Below are positions 8,534 to 17,238 of a DNA stretch of 64,000 bases, in pieces; the first letter of the stretch is position 1; each line of letters begins with the position of its first letter. The translations under genes and the position numbers were made by a program. The notes beneath the pieces are model-generated. The model was not told the origin of the DNA. It worked only from the letters and a program-made list of their open reading frames with translations, and made no database searches. Source of the stretch: Pseudosulfitobacter pseudonitzschiae. GTDB lineage: Bacteria > Pseudomonadota > Alphaproteobacteria > Rhodobacterales > Rhodobacteraceae. The stretch covers positions 1-64,000 of the forward strand of contig NZ_FQVP01000007.1 of assembly GCF_900129395.1 (NCBI RefSeq). The letters run 5' to 3'.

Positions 8534-9475
8534 TCAACTGTTGCGCACAACTGTATTCGTCAACGTACCTATGCCCTCGACTGTGAGTTCCACAACATCA
8601 CCGTCTGCCAGAAACTCGAACCGCTCCAAACCGCAACCGTCATCGACCGTGCCCCCTCCAATGATTTCGCCTGCGTGCAGGGTCTCAGCATTCGAGATAA
8701 AGGCGATCATGTCCTCGAACCCGTGGAGCATCTCACCCAGACGGCTGTCAGTGACCGTGCGCCCGTTGATCTTGGCCACGCAGCGCAGGTTTCGGTAATC
8801 CGCAATCTCGTCCGTGGTCACGATCCACGGGCCGAACACGTTGCCAGCGTCGAAACTTTTACCTTTGGCGGGGCCAAGCATGCCTTGCATCTCGCGCAGT
8901 TGCGTATCGCGGGCCGAAAAATCGTTGAAGATGGTGAACCCGAAGATGTGGCCCAACGCATCATCAGCCGCGATGTCACGCCCGCCCTTGCCGATGACGA
9001 CGGCGACTTCCAGTTCATAATCCATATAGCTGGAATAGTCCGGCCAGACGATCGTGTCGCCATGTCCGGCGACGCTGAAACGGTTGGTGATGTAGAAAAT
9101 TGGTTGTGCCTTGTAGATATCGGGAACCGAACCTTCTGCATGACCGGGATCAGGTTCGCCTGCCATGACGGCCGCAAGGCGGCGCATGCCGACCGGAGCA
9201 TGTGCGATGTGACGTGGCGCGGTGGATGCGTCGCGGATCTGTTGCGGGCATGGCAAAGGTGCCAACAGCCGCACATCGGCCAGCGACACCGAAACGCCCG
9301 CTGCATCCAGCGCTTCACGCGCGGCAGCGAGACCCTCCGTCCCGGCATCAATCAGCGACTGCATGTTCGCCAACGCAGCCGTCCCGGTGGCGGTGAGATC
9401 GATCAGGTCTGTTCCAGACGCTGTCAGCGCCCCAAGGCGCGGACCCTGCCCGCTATCGAATGTTGCAAGTTTCAT
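8534..9475 (-). CDS. Fumarylacetoacetate hydrolase (FAH) family protein
   Basis: The 313-residue protein has the FAH-fold metal-site segments: YELEVAVVIGKGGRDI (acidic ligands), GFTIFNDFSARDTQ and KSFDAGNVFGPW. The family splits or decarboxylates beta-diketo acids and oxo-acids (fumarylacetoacetate, 5-oxopent-3-ene tricarboxylates, acylpyruvates) using a divalent metal. The N-terminal third is a separate FAH_N-like region. ATG 9475 has AAGGAG upstream. It is the last gene of a five-gene operon with a cyclase-family hydrolase and a TRAP importer, so it probably acts late on the imported carboxylate. The exact substrate is unknown. Confidence 0.9.
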   Translation of the reverse strand: MKLATFDSGQGPRLGALTASGTDLIDLTATGTAALANMQSLIDAGTEGLAAAREALDAAGVSVSLADVRLLAPLPCPQQIRDASTAPRHIAHAPVGMRRLAAVMAGEPDPGHAEGSVPDIYKAQPIFYITNRFSVAGHGDTIVWPDYSSYMDYELEVAVVIGKGGRDIAADDALGHIFGFTIFNDFSARDTQLREMQGMLGPAKGKSFDAGNVFGPWIVTTDEIADYRNLRCVAKINGRTVTDSRLGEMLHGFEDMIAFISNAETLHAGEIIGGGTVDDGCGLERFEFLADGDVVELTVEGIGTLTNTVVRNS

Positions 9476-9488
9476 AGCAAATTACTCC

Positions 9489-10259
9489 TTAATCCCTGAT
9501 GATCGCGACAGGGCGGCACCAGCCTGCCGAGGCGCCTTTGATCTTGACCGGAAAGCACTGCACCTCGAACCCCGTCGCAGGCAGGGTTTCGAGATTGGCA
9601 AGCTTCTCCATGTGGCAATAGGCGCGGTCCATGCCGGCGCGGTGCCCTTCCCAAATGAGGGAGGCGTCGCCGGTTTCCGCGACTTTTTTTGCTGTATGCA
9701 CAAAGGGCGCGTCCCAACTCCATGCATCGGTGCCGCATACGCGCATACCACGCGCGGTCATCCAGTTTGTCGCTTCGCGCCCGATGCCGCAGCCGCTGGG
9801 GACATAAGCGGGCGTGCCGTAATGGGCGGCCGCTCCGGTGTTGACCAGAACGATGTCGCCCGCCTGCAAGTTGTGGCCGATCCGGTCGAATTCGGCCTCC
9901 ACTTCTTTGGCAGTGACAACGTGGCCATCAGGCATCGACCGGAAGTCCAGCTTGACGCCGTGCCCGATACACCAGTCAAGCGGCACCTCGTCGATGGTGA
10001 TGGCGCGCTGGCCGCCGTCCATCGTGGAATGATAATGGTAAGGCGCATCAAGATGCGTGCCGTTGTGTGTCGAAAGCGTCACCTGTTCGACCGCCCAACC
10101 TTCGCCCCCCGGCAGGCCGTCTCGACCGACACCGGGAAAGAACGAAAGCACCTGATCAGCGGTTTCATCATGGGCAAGGTATGTGATTTTAGGCGCCAAT
10201 CCCGGCGGATCTGCATATTCGGTGTTTTCCAGAGGTCGGGCGAGATCAATCAGTTGCAT
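9489..10259 (-). CDS. Cyclase-family metal hydrolase (kynurenine formamidase-like fold)
   Basis: The 256-residue protein carries THNGTHLDAPYHYH, the HxGTHxDxPxH metal motif of the cyclase family (PF04199), which contains kynurenine formamidase, isatin hydrolase and lactone/imide-opening enzymes. GCGIGREATNWM and a CGTDAWSWD segment are also family-like. ATG 10259 has AAGGA upstream; extra upstream residues would overlap the permease gene. It lies between the TRAP permease and the FAH-family gene, suggesting that a ring or amide of the imported compound is opened here and the product is passed on. The closest activity cannot be named from sequence alone. Confidence 0.88.
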   Translation of the reverse strand: MQLIDLARPLENTEYADPPGLAPKITYLAHDETADQVLSFFPGVGRDGLPGGEGWAVEQVTLSTHNGTHLDAPYHYHSTMDGGQRAITIDEVPLDWCIGHGVKLDFRSMPDGHVVTAKEVEAEFDRIGHNLQAGDIVLVNTGAAAHYGTPAYVPSGCGIGREATNWMTARGMRVCGTDAWSWDAPFVHTAKKVAETGDASLIWEGHRAGMDRAYCHMEKLANLETLPATGFEVQCFPVKIKGASAGWCRPVAIIRD

Positions 10260-10272
10260 TTCGTATCCTTGT

Positions 10273-11574
10273 TCAACGGCCCAGGAGGCCAGTCGCAATT
10301 TGAGGGATGAAGACCAGCGCGACCAGGGTCAGCGCCATGATGAGGGCGAAGGGGGCCGCACCGCGGAAGACTTCGCCGAGGGTGATGCCGGTATCTTTGA
10401 GCGTGGCGTGAACCACAAAGACAGACAGACCCAGCGGCGGCGTCAGCAGGCCCACTTCAACGGCGAGCACGGTAATCAGGCCGAAATGCACGATGTCGAT
10501 GCCCATTTGCTGGGTCACGGGAAAGGCCAGAGGCACGGTGACCAACATGATGGAAGAGCTGTCCAGCACCGTGCCCAGCAGCACTAGAAGACCCGCGAAC
10601 ATAAGCAGAAAACCGGTTGGCCCGATGCCGGAATTTATTGCCATTTCAGTAATCGACGCGGGCAAACCCGAATAGGCCAGCATCCGGCTGTAGATGGATG
10701 CCCCGATAATCAGAAAGCACACAGCTGCCGTGATATGGCCGGTCTGCACCGCAATCCGCCATCCCGCAGTCGTTCCGATCCGGCGCATGGCGAAGCCGAT
10801 GGCCAGTGCCGCAGCGGCGCCCACGGCTCCGGCTTCGGTTGGTGTGAAAAAGCCCATGTAGATTCCGGCCAGAACCAGCGTGGCCAGACCGAACACAGGC
10901 AGAATGGCCCAAACCGGCGTGCGCTGTACCTCTTCGGGGGCCTTGATTCCGTCGAACAGATGCGGGCGCACAATGCCGAGCCCGCTAAGATATACGATAT
11001 AGGCAAACGCCAGCAGAACTCCTGGACCGATGCCACCGATGAACAGATCGCCGATGGACGAATCCGTCAGGATCGCAAACAGGATCAACAGAAGCGACGG
11101 CGGAATAAGCATGCCCAGAACCGACGACCCCGCCACAACGCCCACCGCAATGCTGCGGTTGGTGCCTGCGCGCACCATTTCCGGCACGGCAATCTTTGAA
11201 AACACGGCAGCCGAAGCAATTGAGATTCCGGTGATGGCCGCAAACACGGCGTTCGACAGCACGGTCGCCACGCCCAGCCCGCCACGCCAGCGCCGCAACC
11301 CGCGCGAGATGACGGCAAAGGTGTCACGTCCCATGCCGCTTTCCGATACGGCCAGCCCCATCAGCACAAACAGCGGCACAACACCGAATGTGTAATCTGC
11401 AATGCTGTCTGTTGCAGCAAGCGCCACGAAATTCATCGCCAGCGACAGCTTTCCCGTGATGGCCCAGACACCAAAAAGAGACACGCCCGCCAGGGCGATG
11501 GCAACATGAATACCTGCGTAAATGGCCAGGGCAATCGCACCCAGCGAAAGATACCCAACGATAATCGGGTCCAT
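10273..11574 (-). CDS. TRAP transporter large permease (DctM type)
   Basis: The 433-residue, roughly 12-segment integral membrane protein has the DctM landmarks PLFVLMGLAVSESGMG, an internal repeat with VLGMLIPPSLLLILFAILTD, and FFTPTEAGAVGAAAAL. It forms the Na+-coupled channel part of a tripartite importer with the small permease and binding protein encoded upstream. It starts 2 bases after the stop of the small permease gene. Confidence 0.95.
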   Translation of the reverse strand: MDPIIVGYLSLGAIALAIYAGIHVAIALAGVSLFGVWAITGKLSLAMNFVALAATDSIADYTFGVVPLFVLMGLAVSESGMGRDTFAVISRGLRRWRGGLGVATVLSNAVFAAITGISIASAAVFSKIAVPEMVRAGTNRSIAVGVVAGSSVLGMLIPPSLLLILFAILTDSSIGDLFIGGIGPGVLLAFAYIVYLSGLGIVRPHLFDGIKAPEEVQRTPVWAILPVFGLATLVLAGIYMGFFTPTEAGAVGAAAALAIGFAMRRIGTTAGWRIAVQTGHITAAVCFLIIGASIYSRMLAYSGLPASITEMAINSGIGPTGFLLMFAGLLVLLGTVLDSSSIMLVTVPLAFPVTQQMGIDIVHFGLITVLAVEVGLLTPPLGLSVFVVHATLKDTGITLGEVFRGAAPFALIMALTLVALVFIPQIATGLLGR

Positions 11575-11576
11575 GT

Positions 11577-12116
11577 CTAGACGCCCCGCTTTTCATTTAA
11601 TGTTGCAAGGGCCGTCAGTAAAAAAGACAGCGCCAGCAGTACGGAGCCCAGGACGATCAGCGACAGAAAGGGCCAGACCGGCAGTGTGAAATGCCCCTGC
11701 ACGCCTTCCATTTCGCCGCGTTCATAGGCGCGTACTGCCTTTGGCCAGACCGCCCATGCGAGCGTCGCGGCAAAAGCTGCACCGCAAAGTTGTGCGACAA
11801 GGTCCATCACCAGGCCAACTGAGGGCCAGCGACGGCGCGCCACGCCCAACACTCCGTCAGAGCGTATCATCTCGCCTTTGCGGTGGGTGTGGGCGATTTG
11901 AAGGAAAACAATGCCGACGATCGAATATTTCACCATCTCGGGCACCCCAGCGATTGGGCGGCCCAATGTTTCGCGCCCAAGGATGTCGCAGACGATCAGA
12001 ACCATTAATCCGAGTATCCACAGGGTCGCGATCACGTTGGCGGTGCCCATGACGGCGTCCGCAGTCCGGACAAGGCGCCCGCGCGCCTTATCCCTTGATG
12101 TTGCATCGTGTGTCAT
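11577..12116 (-). CDS. TRAP transporter small permease (DctQ type)
   Basis: The 179-residue protein has four predicted membrane segments, with the DctQ-like GVPEMVKYSIVGIVFLQIAH stretch. It joins the large permease in the inner membrane. Its ATG overlaps the stop of the binding-protein gene (ATGA), so the three TRAP genes are translationally coupled in the order P-Q-M. Confidence 0.9.
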   Translation of the reverse strand: MTHDATSRDKARGRLVRTADAVMGTANVIATLWILGLMVLIVCDILGRETLGRPIAGVPEMVKYSIVGIVFLQIAHTHRKGEMIRSDGVLGVARRRWPSVGLVMDLVAQLCGAAFAATLAWAVWPKAVRAYERGEMEGVQGHFTLPVWPFLSLIVLGSVLLALSFLLTALATLNEKRGV

Positions 12117-13180
12117 TCAACAGACCAGTCACGCGGCAGCGAAACGCCCGCAGCCTTGAGGTGGTCGATATAGGTCGTCAGAACCTCTGTGCCGGGCAAT
12201 CCTTTGCTGTCTAGATCTCTTGCCCAATCCATAGCGATATTCGGCAGGGTGTCCGCCCATGCAATACGCTGTTCTTCGGACAATTCGCTGATCTGCGCTC
12301 CACCTTCTTCCATTGCCTTGAATGCACCGGCCACACGGGTTTCCAGCCCCGAACGATAGTCTGCGGCAAACACATCGGCGCTGTCACGCAAGGCTGCCTG
12401 AACCACCGGATCCTGTTCGTCAAACCAGCTTTTCTGCGCCACGATGCCGCCAGCAAACTGCGCACCGAAATGCACACGCGTCACATAGGGGGCAACTTCG
12501 TGCAATTTGGCTGCCGCTGCCGCCGTTGGGAACACGATAACACCCTCTGCGACACCGGACTGGATGTCGTTGTAATAGGTCGTAAGGTTCCCCGAAACTC
12601 CAACTGCACCCGTATCCTTCAGCCAGTTTACCGCAGGTCCGGGCGCGTTGATCTTGCGCCCCTGAAGATCATCCAGGCTTGTGACGGGAAATGTTGTCAT
12701 CAGCAGATAGTCTTCCAGTCCGAAACCACCGCCAAGGTACTCTAGATCAAGATCCTCCCAAAGCTTGCGCATGGCGGGGATTTCATCGTGCATTCCGTCA
12801 ACAGTGGACAGAACCAGGTCAACGTCGGGCGAACCGAAAGGTGTAACATAGGTGACGTTTTGCAGGCTCAGCAACGACGGCTCGAACAGCGACGACACGA
12901 TGCCGACCTGCGCCAGGCCGTCTTCCATCGCCTCACGCTCACCTCCGACCTTGGCCAGGGTGCCGCCATAGGCTTCGGTCCAATTAACGGAAAAATCGGT
13001 GCCTTCCAGTGCAGCATCCACCGCCGGGATATAAGATTCCGACAGGGTTTTCACCCACAAGAACACCGGCGGATGCCCGGCCACCGCCGTCACGTCCAGT
13101 TCTTCGGCGTGCAGCACAGGGGCCAGCGACATGGCGACAGCCAATGAAGTGCTGGCCAGAATCGTATTCAGTCTCATCAT
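12113..13180 (-). CDS. TRAP transporter substrate-binding protein (DctP type)
   Basis: The 355-residue protein begins with a Sec signal peptide (hydrophobic residues about 5-22, cleavage after LHAEE-like AxA region). The body has DctP features, including GRKINAPGPAVNWLKDTGAV, where the carboxylate-binding Arg of many TRAP proteins would be expected. Two adjacent ATGs are possible (13180, 13177); GGGAGGAAA stands just before. It leads the operon downstream of a promoter overlapped by a candidate TetR operator. The ligand is probably an organic acid, perhaps cyclic, given the downstream cyclase and FAH enzymes. Confidence 0.92.
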   Translation of the reverse strand: MMRLNTILASTSLAVAMSLAPVLHAEELDVTAVAGHPPVFLWVKTLSESYIPAVDAALEGTDFSVNWTEAYGGTLAKVGGEREAMEDGLAQVGIVSSLFEPSLLSLQNVTYVTPFGSPDVDLVLSTVDGMHDEIPAMRKLWEDLDLEYLGGGFGLEDYLLMTTFPVTSLDDLQGRKINAPGPAVNWLKDTGAVGVSGNLTTYYNDIQSGVAEGVIVFPTAAAAAKLHEVAPYVTRVHFGAQFAGGIVAQKSWFDEQDPVVQAALRDSADVFAADYRSGLETRVAGAFKAMEEGGAQISELSEEQRIAWADTLPNIAMDWARDLDSKGLPGTEVLTTYIDHLKAAGVSLPRDWSVE

Positions 13181-13235
13181 AGTTTCCTCCCAGTTGCGCC
13201 GGAGCCTCACCTCCGGCATTCTGCCCTCAGGACAA

Positions 13236-13264
13236 ACTATCTGAACGTCCGTATAAAAAGTCAA
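13236..13264 (-). promoter_or_regulatory. Promoter of the TRAP/cyclase operon with overlapping TetR operator
   Basis: On the minus strand TTGACT (13264-13259) and GATAGT (13241-13236) are 17 bases apart, a good sigma-70-type spacing. An imperfect 18-base dyad, TAT-ACGGACGT-TCAG-ATA (13238-13255), fills the spacer, the typical place for a TetR-type repressor to block polymerase. The divergent TetR gene starts 50 bases away. Confidence 0.5.
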
Positions 13265-13313
13265 TCCGTGGTTTCTGTTTTCGCGACACGAGCCCAAACA
13301 GGAGACATGCCAA

Positions 13314-13991
13314 GTGCCTCAAGCGCCTGATCACAAAGAGCCTTCCGGCAATACAGACGGAAGACTCGCGCGTGGAGAAGCGACCAAAGACCGCGTTCTG
13401 GATGCTGCCGAACGCTGCTTTGCCGCCCACGGGTTTGCCGCTGTCACGATTCGACAGATCGCCCGCGAGGCCGAGGTGACATTGGGCGTTGTCAGCTTTC
13501 ATGGCGGATCGAAAGAGCTTCTGTTTGGCACCGTTCTTGCCCGACGCACCGCCACACTGAATGCATTGCGCACCGATGCGCTCAACGCCCTGCAAGGCCG
13601 GGGGGGAATTACCATCAGGGACTTGGTCGACGCCTATCTGACCCCCTATCTAGAGATCGCATCGCGCGGAGACCCGCAGTGGCGCGCCTATGCGCAGCTG
13701 ATCGCGCGGATTGTGTCTGACGATCAGTATTATATGCAGGTGCGTGATCTCTATGATCCGGTCGCGCGGGATTACATCGCGGAAATCAGGCGCATCCACC
13801 CAAATGCTTCGGCCAAGGCAGTTGCAACTGTTTTGACGCTGACGGTCGCGTCAATGCTGTCGATCGTTGCCAGTCGCGTCAGGATTGCTGGACTGTCAGG
13901 CGAACCCGCCAGCGAAAGCGCGCTCGATTACCGTTCTACTCTCGTGGACTTTTGCACCGGGGGTATCGAACAGGCGCTGGCCGCGCACTGA
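13314..13991 (+). CDS. TetR-family transcriptional regulator
   Basis: The 225-residue protein has an N-terminal TetR HTH (RVLDAAERCFAAHGFAAVTI, then IAREAEVTLGVVSFHGGSK) and an all-helical ligand domain. A GTG start at 13314 is used because GGAGA lies 8 bases upstream; a closer ATG at 13307 is in another frame. It is divergent from the TRAP/cyclase/FAH operon with a dyad between them, so it is the likely repressor, released by the imported acid or an intermediate. FHGGSK replaces the more usual YHFGSK-type turn. Confidence 0.9.
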   Translation: MPQAPDHKEPSGNTDGRLARGEATKDRVLDAAERCFAAHGFAAVTIRQIAREAEVTLGVVSFHGGSKELLFGTVLARRTATLNALRTDALNALQGRGGITIRDLVDAYLTPYLEIASRGDPQWRAYAQLIARIVSDDQYYMQVRDLYDPVARDYIAEIRRIHPNASAKAVATVLTLTVASMLSIVASRVRIAGLSGEPASESALDYRSTLVDFCTGGIEQALAAH

Positions 13992-14029
13992 AGCGAGGAC
14001 GTTTTTCTTTCGGGCAGGAGCAAGGGGTG

Positions 14030-14295
14030 ACGATAGAGCCAAGGCCAGGTTCGGTTTGCATCCTGATCTGTCAATCGGCGCGCAAATTTGAGCCCCTATC
14101 GGCATGCAAAAATACCCCCGGTGGATACGTTCGGGTCGCTGGTCCGATACAGCGAAGTCCTATCGGGTCAGCGGGTTTTGGTCATTCGCGAGTCTTGAAA
14201 CGCCAGCTCTCGTTGCCGGTTTCGACGACGTCGCAGTGGTGGGTAAGTCGATCGAGTGGCGCTCGTAGATGCGTTAGATTGGCGACACGAGAAGA
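14030..14295 (-). mobile_element. IS21-family remnant: istB 3' end and right terminus
   Basis: On the minus strand LTHLRAPLDRLTHHCDVVET followed by GNESWRFK matches the conserved C-terminus of the IstB helper ATPase of IS21 elements. It is followed towards 14030 by noncoding sequence ending in a GCGCGCCGATTGACAG-like stretch typical of IS21 right ends. The rest of istB and all of istA are missing, so it is dead. It abuts the 3' end of the MFS gene and separates that unit from the TetR gene. Confidence 0.65.
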
Positions 14296-14369
14296 ATGCG
14301 CAGGCCTGACGATGTCTGCGCACCGGATGGGCAATCTGTCCCGCGTGCGAAACGACCACTCCACGCCCA

Positions 14370-15743
14370 TCACCTGTCGGATTGTGACAATGGTCGTTTC
14401 AGTAGCATCGACGTGACCATTGATCCGGCGGCGAAGGTGACTAAGAGAGCAAAACCCCATCGATATGCTAACTGGTTGTCAGCATTAGCGGTTTTCTCGA
14501 GAACGACGACAGTTGTGATGGCGCCCAGAGCGCCACCAATGCGCTGTGCGATGTTGACAATTGTAGCTGCATCGCCGATCTCGTTCTTCCCAACAGCCAG
14601 GTAAGCCGCTGTCATCGAAGGCATTTGAGCCAATGCCAACCCGCCTCCACGAGCAAACAGCAGTGGCGCCCATGCAAGTGACAGCACCGAAGGCCAAAGG
14701 AAGGCTGTTGTGCTCAGCAACAAAATGGCGCTGCCGATCAAACTGACCGCGAGAGCGCCATAGCGGTCTGTCACGTTGCCAGCAACTGGCAAGACGACTG
14801 CCGCTCCCATACCCATCATGAACAACATCAGGCCAGCATCGGTCGCCGATAGGTTCAAACTGTCTAGCAGAAATAACGGTATAAGAAGGAGGCCGCCATA
14901 CATGGCTGCACCGGTAAGACCCGCGGTGCATACGGCTGCGGCAAAGCCCGCTCGCCGGAATAGTCGAATGTCGATTAGCGGTGCTTGTGAACGGCGTGCA
15001 TGTATAACGAACGCAATGATAAGGGCCAATCCGGCTACCAGCGAAGAGGTCGATGAGAGAGTAAGGCCCGATGCGCCGATTTCGGCGCTACCGAACAACA
15101 CGAGCGGAAGGCCCAGCCCAACCAATATCAGCCCGGTGGTGTCGAGCCGGTCTGCGCTTGATGCTTCGCGCAGTGGAAGCACATATTTGGCGGCAACCGC
15201 CGCGCCGATCCCTATCGGGACGTTGATCCAAAACAACCAGCGCCAAGACAGGCCGTCAATCAACACCCCGCCAAGCCCCGGACCAAGCGCGGGACCAAGT
15301 GCAACTGCAAAACCTACAGTTCCCATCAATCGGCCGAGTTGTTGACGACTGGCGGCCTCGCTGAGAATCGCCTGTCCAGTCGGCACCATTAAACCGGCAG
15401 ACAGCCCCTGCAGGCATCGGGCGACGGTTAGTGTCGCCATGTCGCGCGACAACGCACACCATACTGACGCAGCCACGAACGTAAGGAGAGCAGCGACCCA
15501 AACGCGGCGCGATCCAAATCTGCGTGCGAGCCATGCGGACAGCGGAAGTGATAGCGCAAGTGCGACCAGATAGCTGGTAGCGACCCACTGCGCGTCCTCC
15601 AATGACGCTCCAAATTCTCTTCTGATTGCGTCGATTGCGAGATTGGCGACAGTGGAATCGAGCATCGCTATGAACGCGCCGCACCCCGTGACTGCGGCGA
15701 CAATCCAGAGACGAGACGAAATGGTGGGCGGAGCTGACGACAT
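14370..15743 (-). CDS. MFS drug/solute exporter, DHA2 (EmrB/QacA-like) type
   Basis: The 457-residue protein has about 14 hydrophobic segments, with LDSTVANLAIDAIRREFGAS (motif D1-like), the WVATSYLVALALSLPLSAWL stretch, ARRFGSRRVW (motif A) and GPALGPGLGGVL (motif C, the antiporter motif). It probably exports a toxic or metabolic compound using the proton gradient. Its codon use and lower GC differ from the cassettes on either side. It ends directly against an IS21 remnant, and the last residues may have been changed by that insertion. It is divergent from a TetR gene, the usual arrangement for an inducible pump. Confidence 0.88.
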   Translation of the reverse strand: MSSAPPTISSRLWIVAAVTGCGAFIAMLDSTVANLAIDAIRREFGASLEDAQWVATSYLVALALSLPLSAWLARRFGSRRVWVAALLTFVAASVWCALSRDMATLTVARCLQGLSAGLMVPTGQAILSEAASRQQLGRLMGTVGFAVALGPALGPGLGGVLIDGLSWRWLFWINVPIGIGAAVAAKYVLPLREASSADRLDTTGLILVGLGLPLVLFGSAEIGASGLTLSSTSSLVAGLALIIAFVIHARRSQAPLIDIRLFRRAGFAAAVCTAGLTGAAMYGGLLLIPLFLLDSLNLSATDAGLMLFMMGMGAAVVLPVAGNVTDRYGALAVSLIGSAILLLSTTAFLWPSVLSLAWAPLLFARGGGLALAQMPSMTAAYLAVGKNEIGDAATIVNIAQRIGGALGAITTVVVLEKTANADNQLAYRWGFALLVTFAAGSMVTSMLLKRPLSQSDR

Positions 15744-15778
15744 TTTTTACGGCACCAGAAGACTCAATTAGATTTTTA

Positions 15779-15794
15779 TGATACAAGTGTACCA
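15779..15794. promoter_or_regulatory. Candidate TetR operator, MFS/TetR pair
   Basis: TGnTACAnnTGTAnCA is a dyad lying between the divergent MFS and TetR genes, 30 bases before the chosen TetR start. It would let the regulator control both genes. Confidence 0.45.
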
Positions 15795-15823
15795 TGAAAA
15801 ACACAGGAACCAAGGACCCCTGC

Positions 15824-16453
15824 ATGCCAAAGACTGTTGACCACGATGAGCGCCGATCAATGATCTTGGGCGCATTCGTCACCTTGGTCGTACGAGACGG
15901 GTTGCACGCTGTCTCCATGCGCTCTGTCGCTGCTGAAGCGGGGATCTCGCTTCGTCTCGTGCAGTATTACTTCAAGACCAAGGCTGGACTGAAGCAGTCG
16001 GGCCTCGCGATGCTGGAAAAGCTGAGCAGCGAACGCTGGGAGAAACGTGTCGGCGGTTTGCCGGAAGCATCTACCGTCATGGAAACCTTGAGAGCTTTGT
16101 TCGTAGAAGCTTTGCCCACAGATAAACAGGGCCGCGAATTTCATCTTCTTTGGACGGCTTATGCAGTTCTCGGTGAGACGGACCCGGAAATTCCGAACCG
16201 CATGATCGTTGAAGGTCCCCATCGATTGCTTCGACGCGTAGCGTCATTATTGAAGCAAGGTCAGTCGCTTGGTGAATTTGATGCCGAACTCGACGTCGAT
16301 AGCGAGGCCGTCGTTTTGATTGGGCTAATCCATGGCCTCGGCACCGCCGTAATGATCGGGTTAAAAAGCGGAGATGTCGCATTGAAACTTCTCATCTCTC
16401 ACCTTGATCGGCTGAGAGCGCCAAGGGGGCCTGATCCTAGGGTTCTGCGCTGA
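15824..16453 (+). CDS. TetR-family transcriptional regulator
   Basis: The 209-residue protein has an HTH with VVRDGLHAVSMRSVAAEAGI then SLRLVQYYFKTKAGL, followed by a TetR_C-type ligand domain. The ATG at 15824 is preferred because AAGGA sits 7 bases upstream; the ATG at 15794 has no ribosome site and overlaps the operator. It probably represses the divergent MFS exporter and itself. It ends 9 bases before the left end of an IS5-family element, which inserted just past its stop codon. Confidence 0.88.
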   Translation: MPKTVDHDERRSMILGAFVTLVVRDGLHAVSMRSVAAEAGISLRLVQYYFKTKAGLKQSGLAMLEKLSSERWEKRVGGLPEASTVMETLRALFVEALPTDKQGREFHLLWTAYAVLGETDPEIPNRMIVEGPHRLLRRVASLLKQGQSLGEFDAELDVDSEAVVLIGLIHGLGTAVMIGLKSGDVALKLLISHLDRLRAPRGPDPRVLR

Positions 16454-16480
16454 TTTTTTCTAGGCTCTAGACTTGTTTAC

Positions 16481-16885
16481 TTATAGCCAAAACAGGACGG
16501 TTGCCGCGAGAGCTATTGCAGATAGGAATACCTTGGGACAATGGCCGTATCGGGTGGATATCCTACGCCAGTCCTTCAGACGACCGAGCATGATTCCGAT
16601 CCGGTTGCGCCTTTTGTAGCGGCGCTTGTCATGCTTGACGGGTTTGTCGCGCGGCTTCCATCCGGGAATACAGGGCCTTATTCCCTGGTCTATCAAGGCC
16701 TCGCGGAACCAGTTTGCATCATAGCTCCGGTCGTCCGGCAACCGATCCGCCGATGGCAAGCTGCCCGCCACGGCTCTGGCCCCGGTATAATCGCTCACTT
16801 GACCGGGAGTCGTGAAGAACCGGATCGGGCGCCCTTTGACGTCAGTGACAGCAAGTAGCTTCGTTTTTATCCCGCCTTTCCTCCG
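16481..16885 (-). CDS. IS5-family transposase, second frame (DDE C-terminal part)
   Basis: This frame holds the catalytic half: RRKGGIKTKLLAVTDVKGRP near the start, then DYTGARA, DRSYDANWFREAL (second catalytic Asp region), and RRYKRRNRIGIMLGRLKDWR, the Y-(2)-R-(3)-E-like region where IMLGRLKDWRRI stands for the usual E-containing helix. No good start codon is visible; it would be made by a -1 frameshift from the first frame, as in other two-frame IS5 members. The 5' limit given is where frame similarity begins. Confidence 0.75.
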   Translation of the reverse strand, partial: RRKGGIKTKLLAVTDVKGRPIRFFTTPGQVSDYTGARAVAGSLPSADRLPDDRSYDANWFREALIDQGIRPCIPGWKPRDKPVKHDKRRYKRRNRIGIMLGRLKDWRRISTRYGHCPKVFLSAIALAATVLFWL

Positions 16886-16890
16886 CCCTA

Positions 16891-17238
16891 TCAGCCTGCC
16901 ACGCCTCCCTCCTTTAACCGTAAGCTGGACGCCGTGCGGTGTGCTTTGAGGTAGGTTGCATCGATTGATATCGTCTTCTTGTCAGGCGCCTCTGCCGCCA
17001 GTCCCGTCGTCATCCTGGCGAAAACGCCCATGTCGCTCCATCGCTTCCACCGGTTGTAGAGGGTCTTTGCTGGCTCGTATTCCTTGGGCGCATCGCACCA
17101 CCGAAACACCTTGCGATTGAGGAACATAATTCTGCCGAGTACGCGTCTGTCATCCACGCGTGGCACGCCGTGGCTCTTTGGGAAATACGGAAGAAGCCGT
17201 GCCATTTGCTCTTCGCTCAGCCAGTAAAGATTGCTCAC
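16891..17238 (-). CDS. IS5-family transposase, first frame
   Basis: The 115-residue product starts SEEQMARLLPYFPKSHGVPR, the usual DUF4096-type N-terminus of IS5-family transposases, and includes SIDATYLKAHRTA with the first catalytic Asp. It ends shortly after the region where the second frame takes over in the -1 phase. It is intact, so the element may still be able to move. Confidence 0.85.
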   Translation of the reverse strand: MSNLYWLSEEQMARLLPYFPKSHGVPRVDDRRVLGRIMFLNRKVFRWCDAPKEYEPAKTLYNRWKRWSDMGVFARMTTGLAAEAPDKKTISIDATYLKAHRTASSLRLKEGGVAG

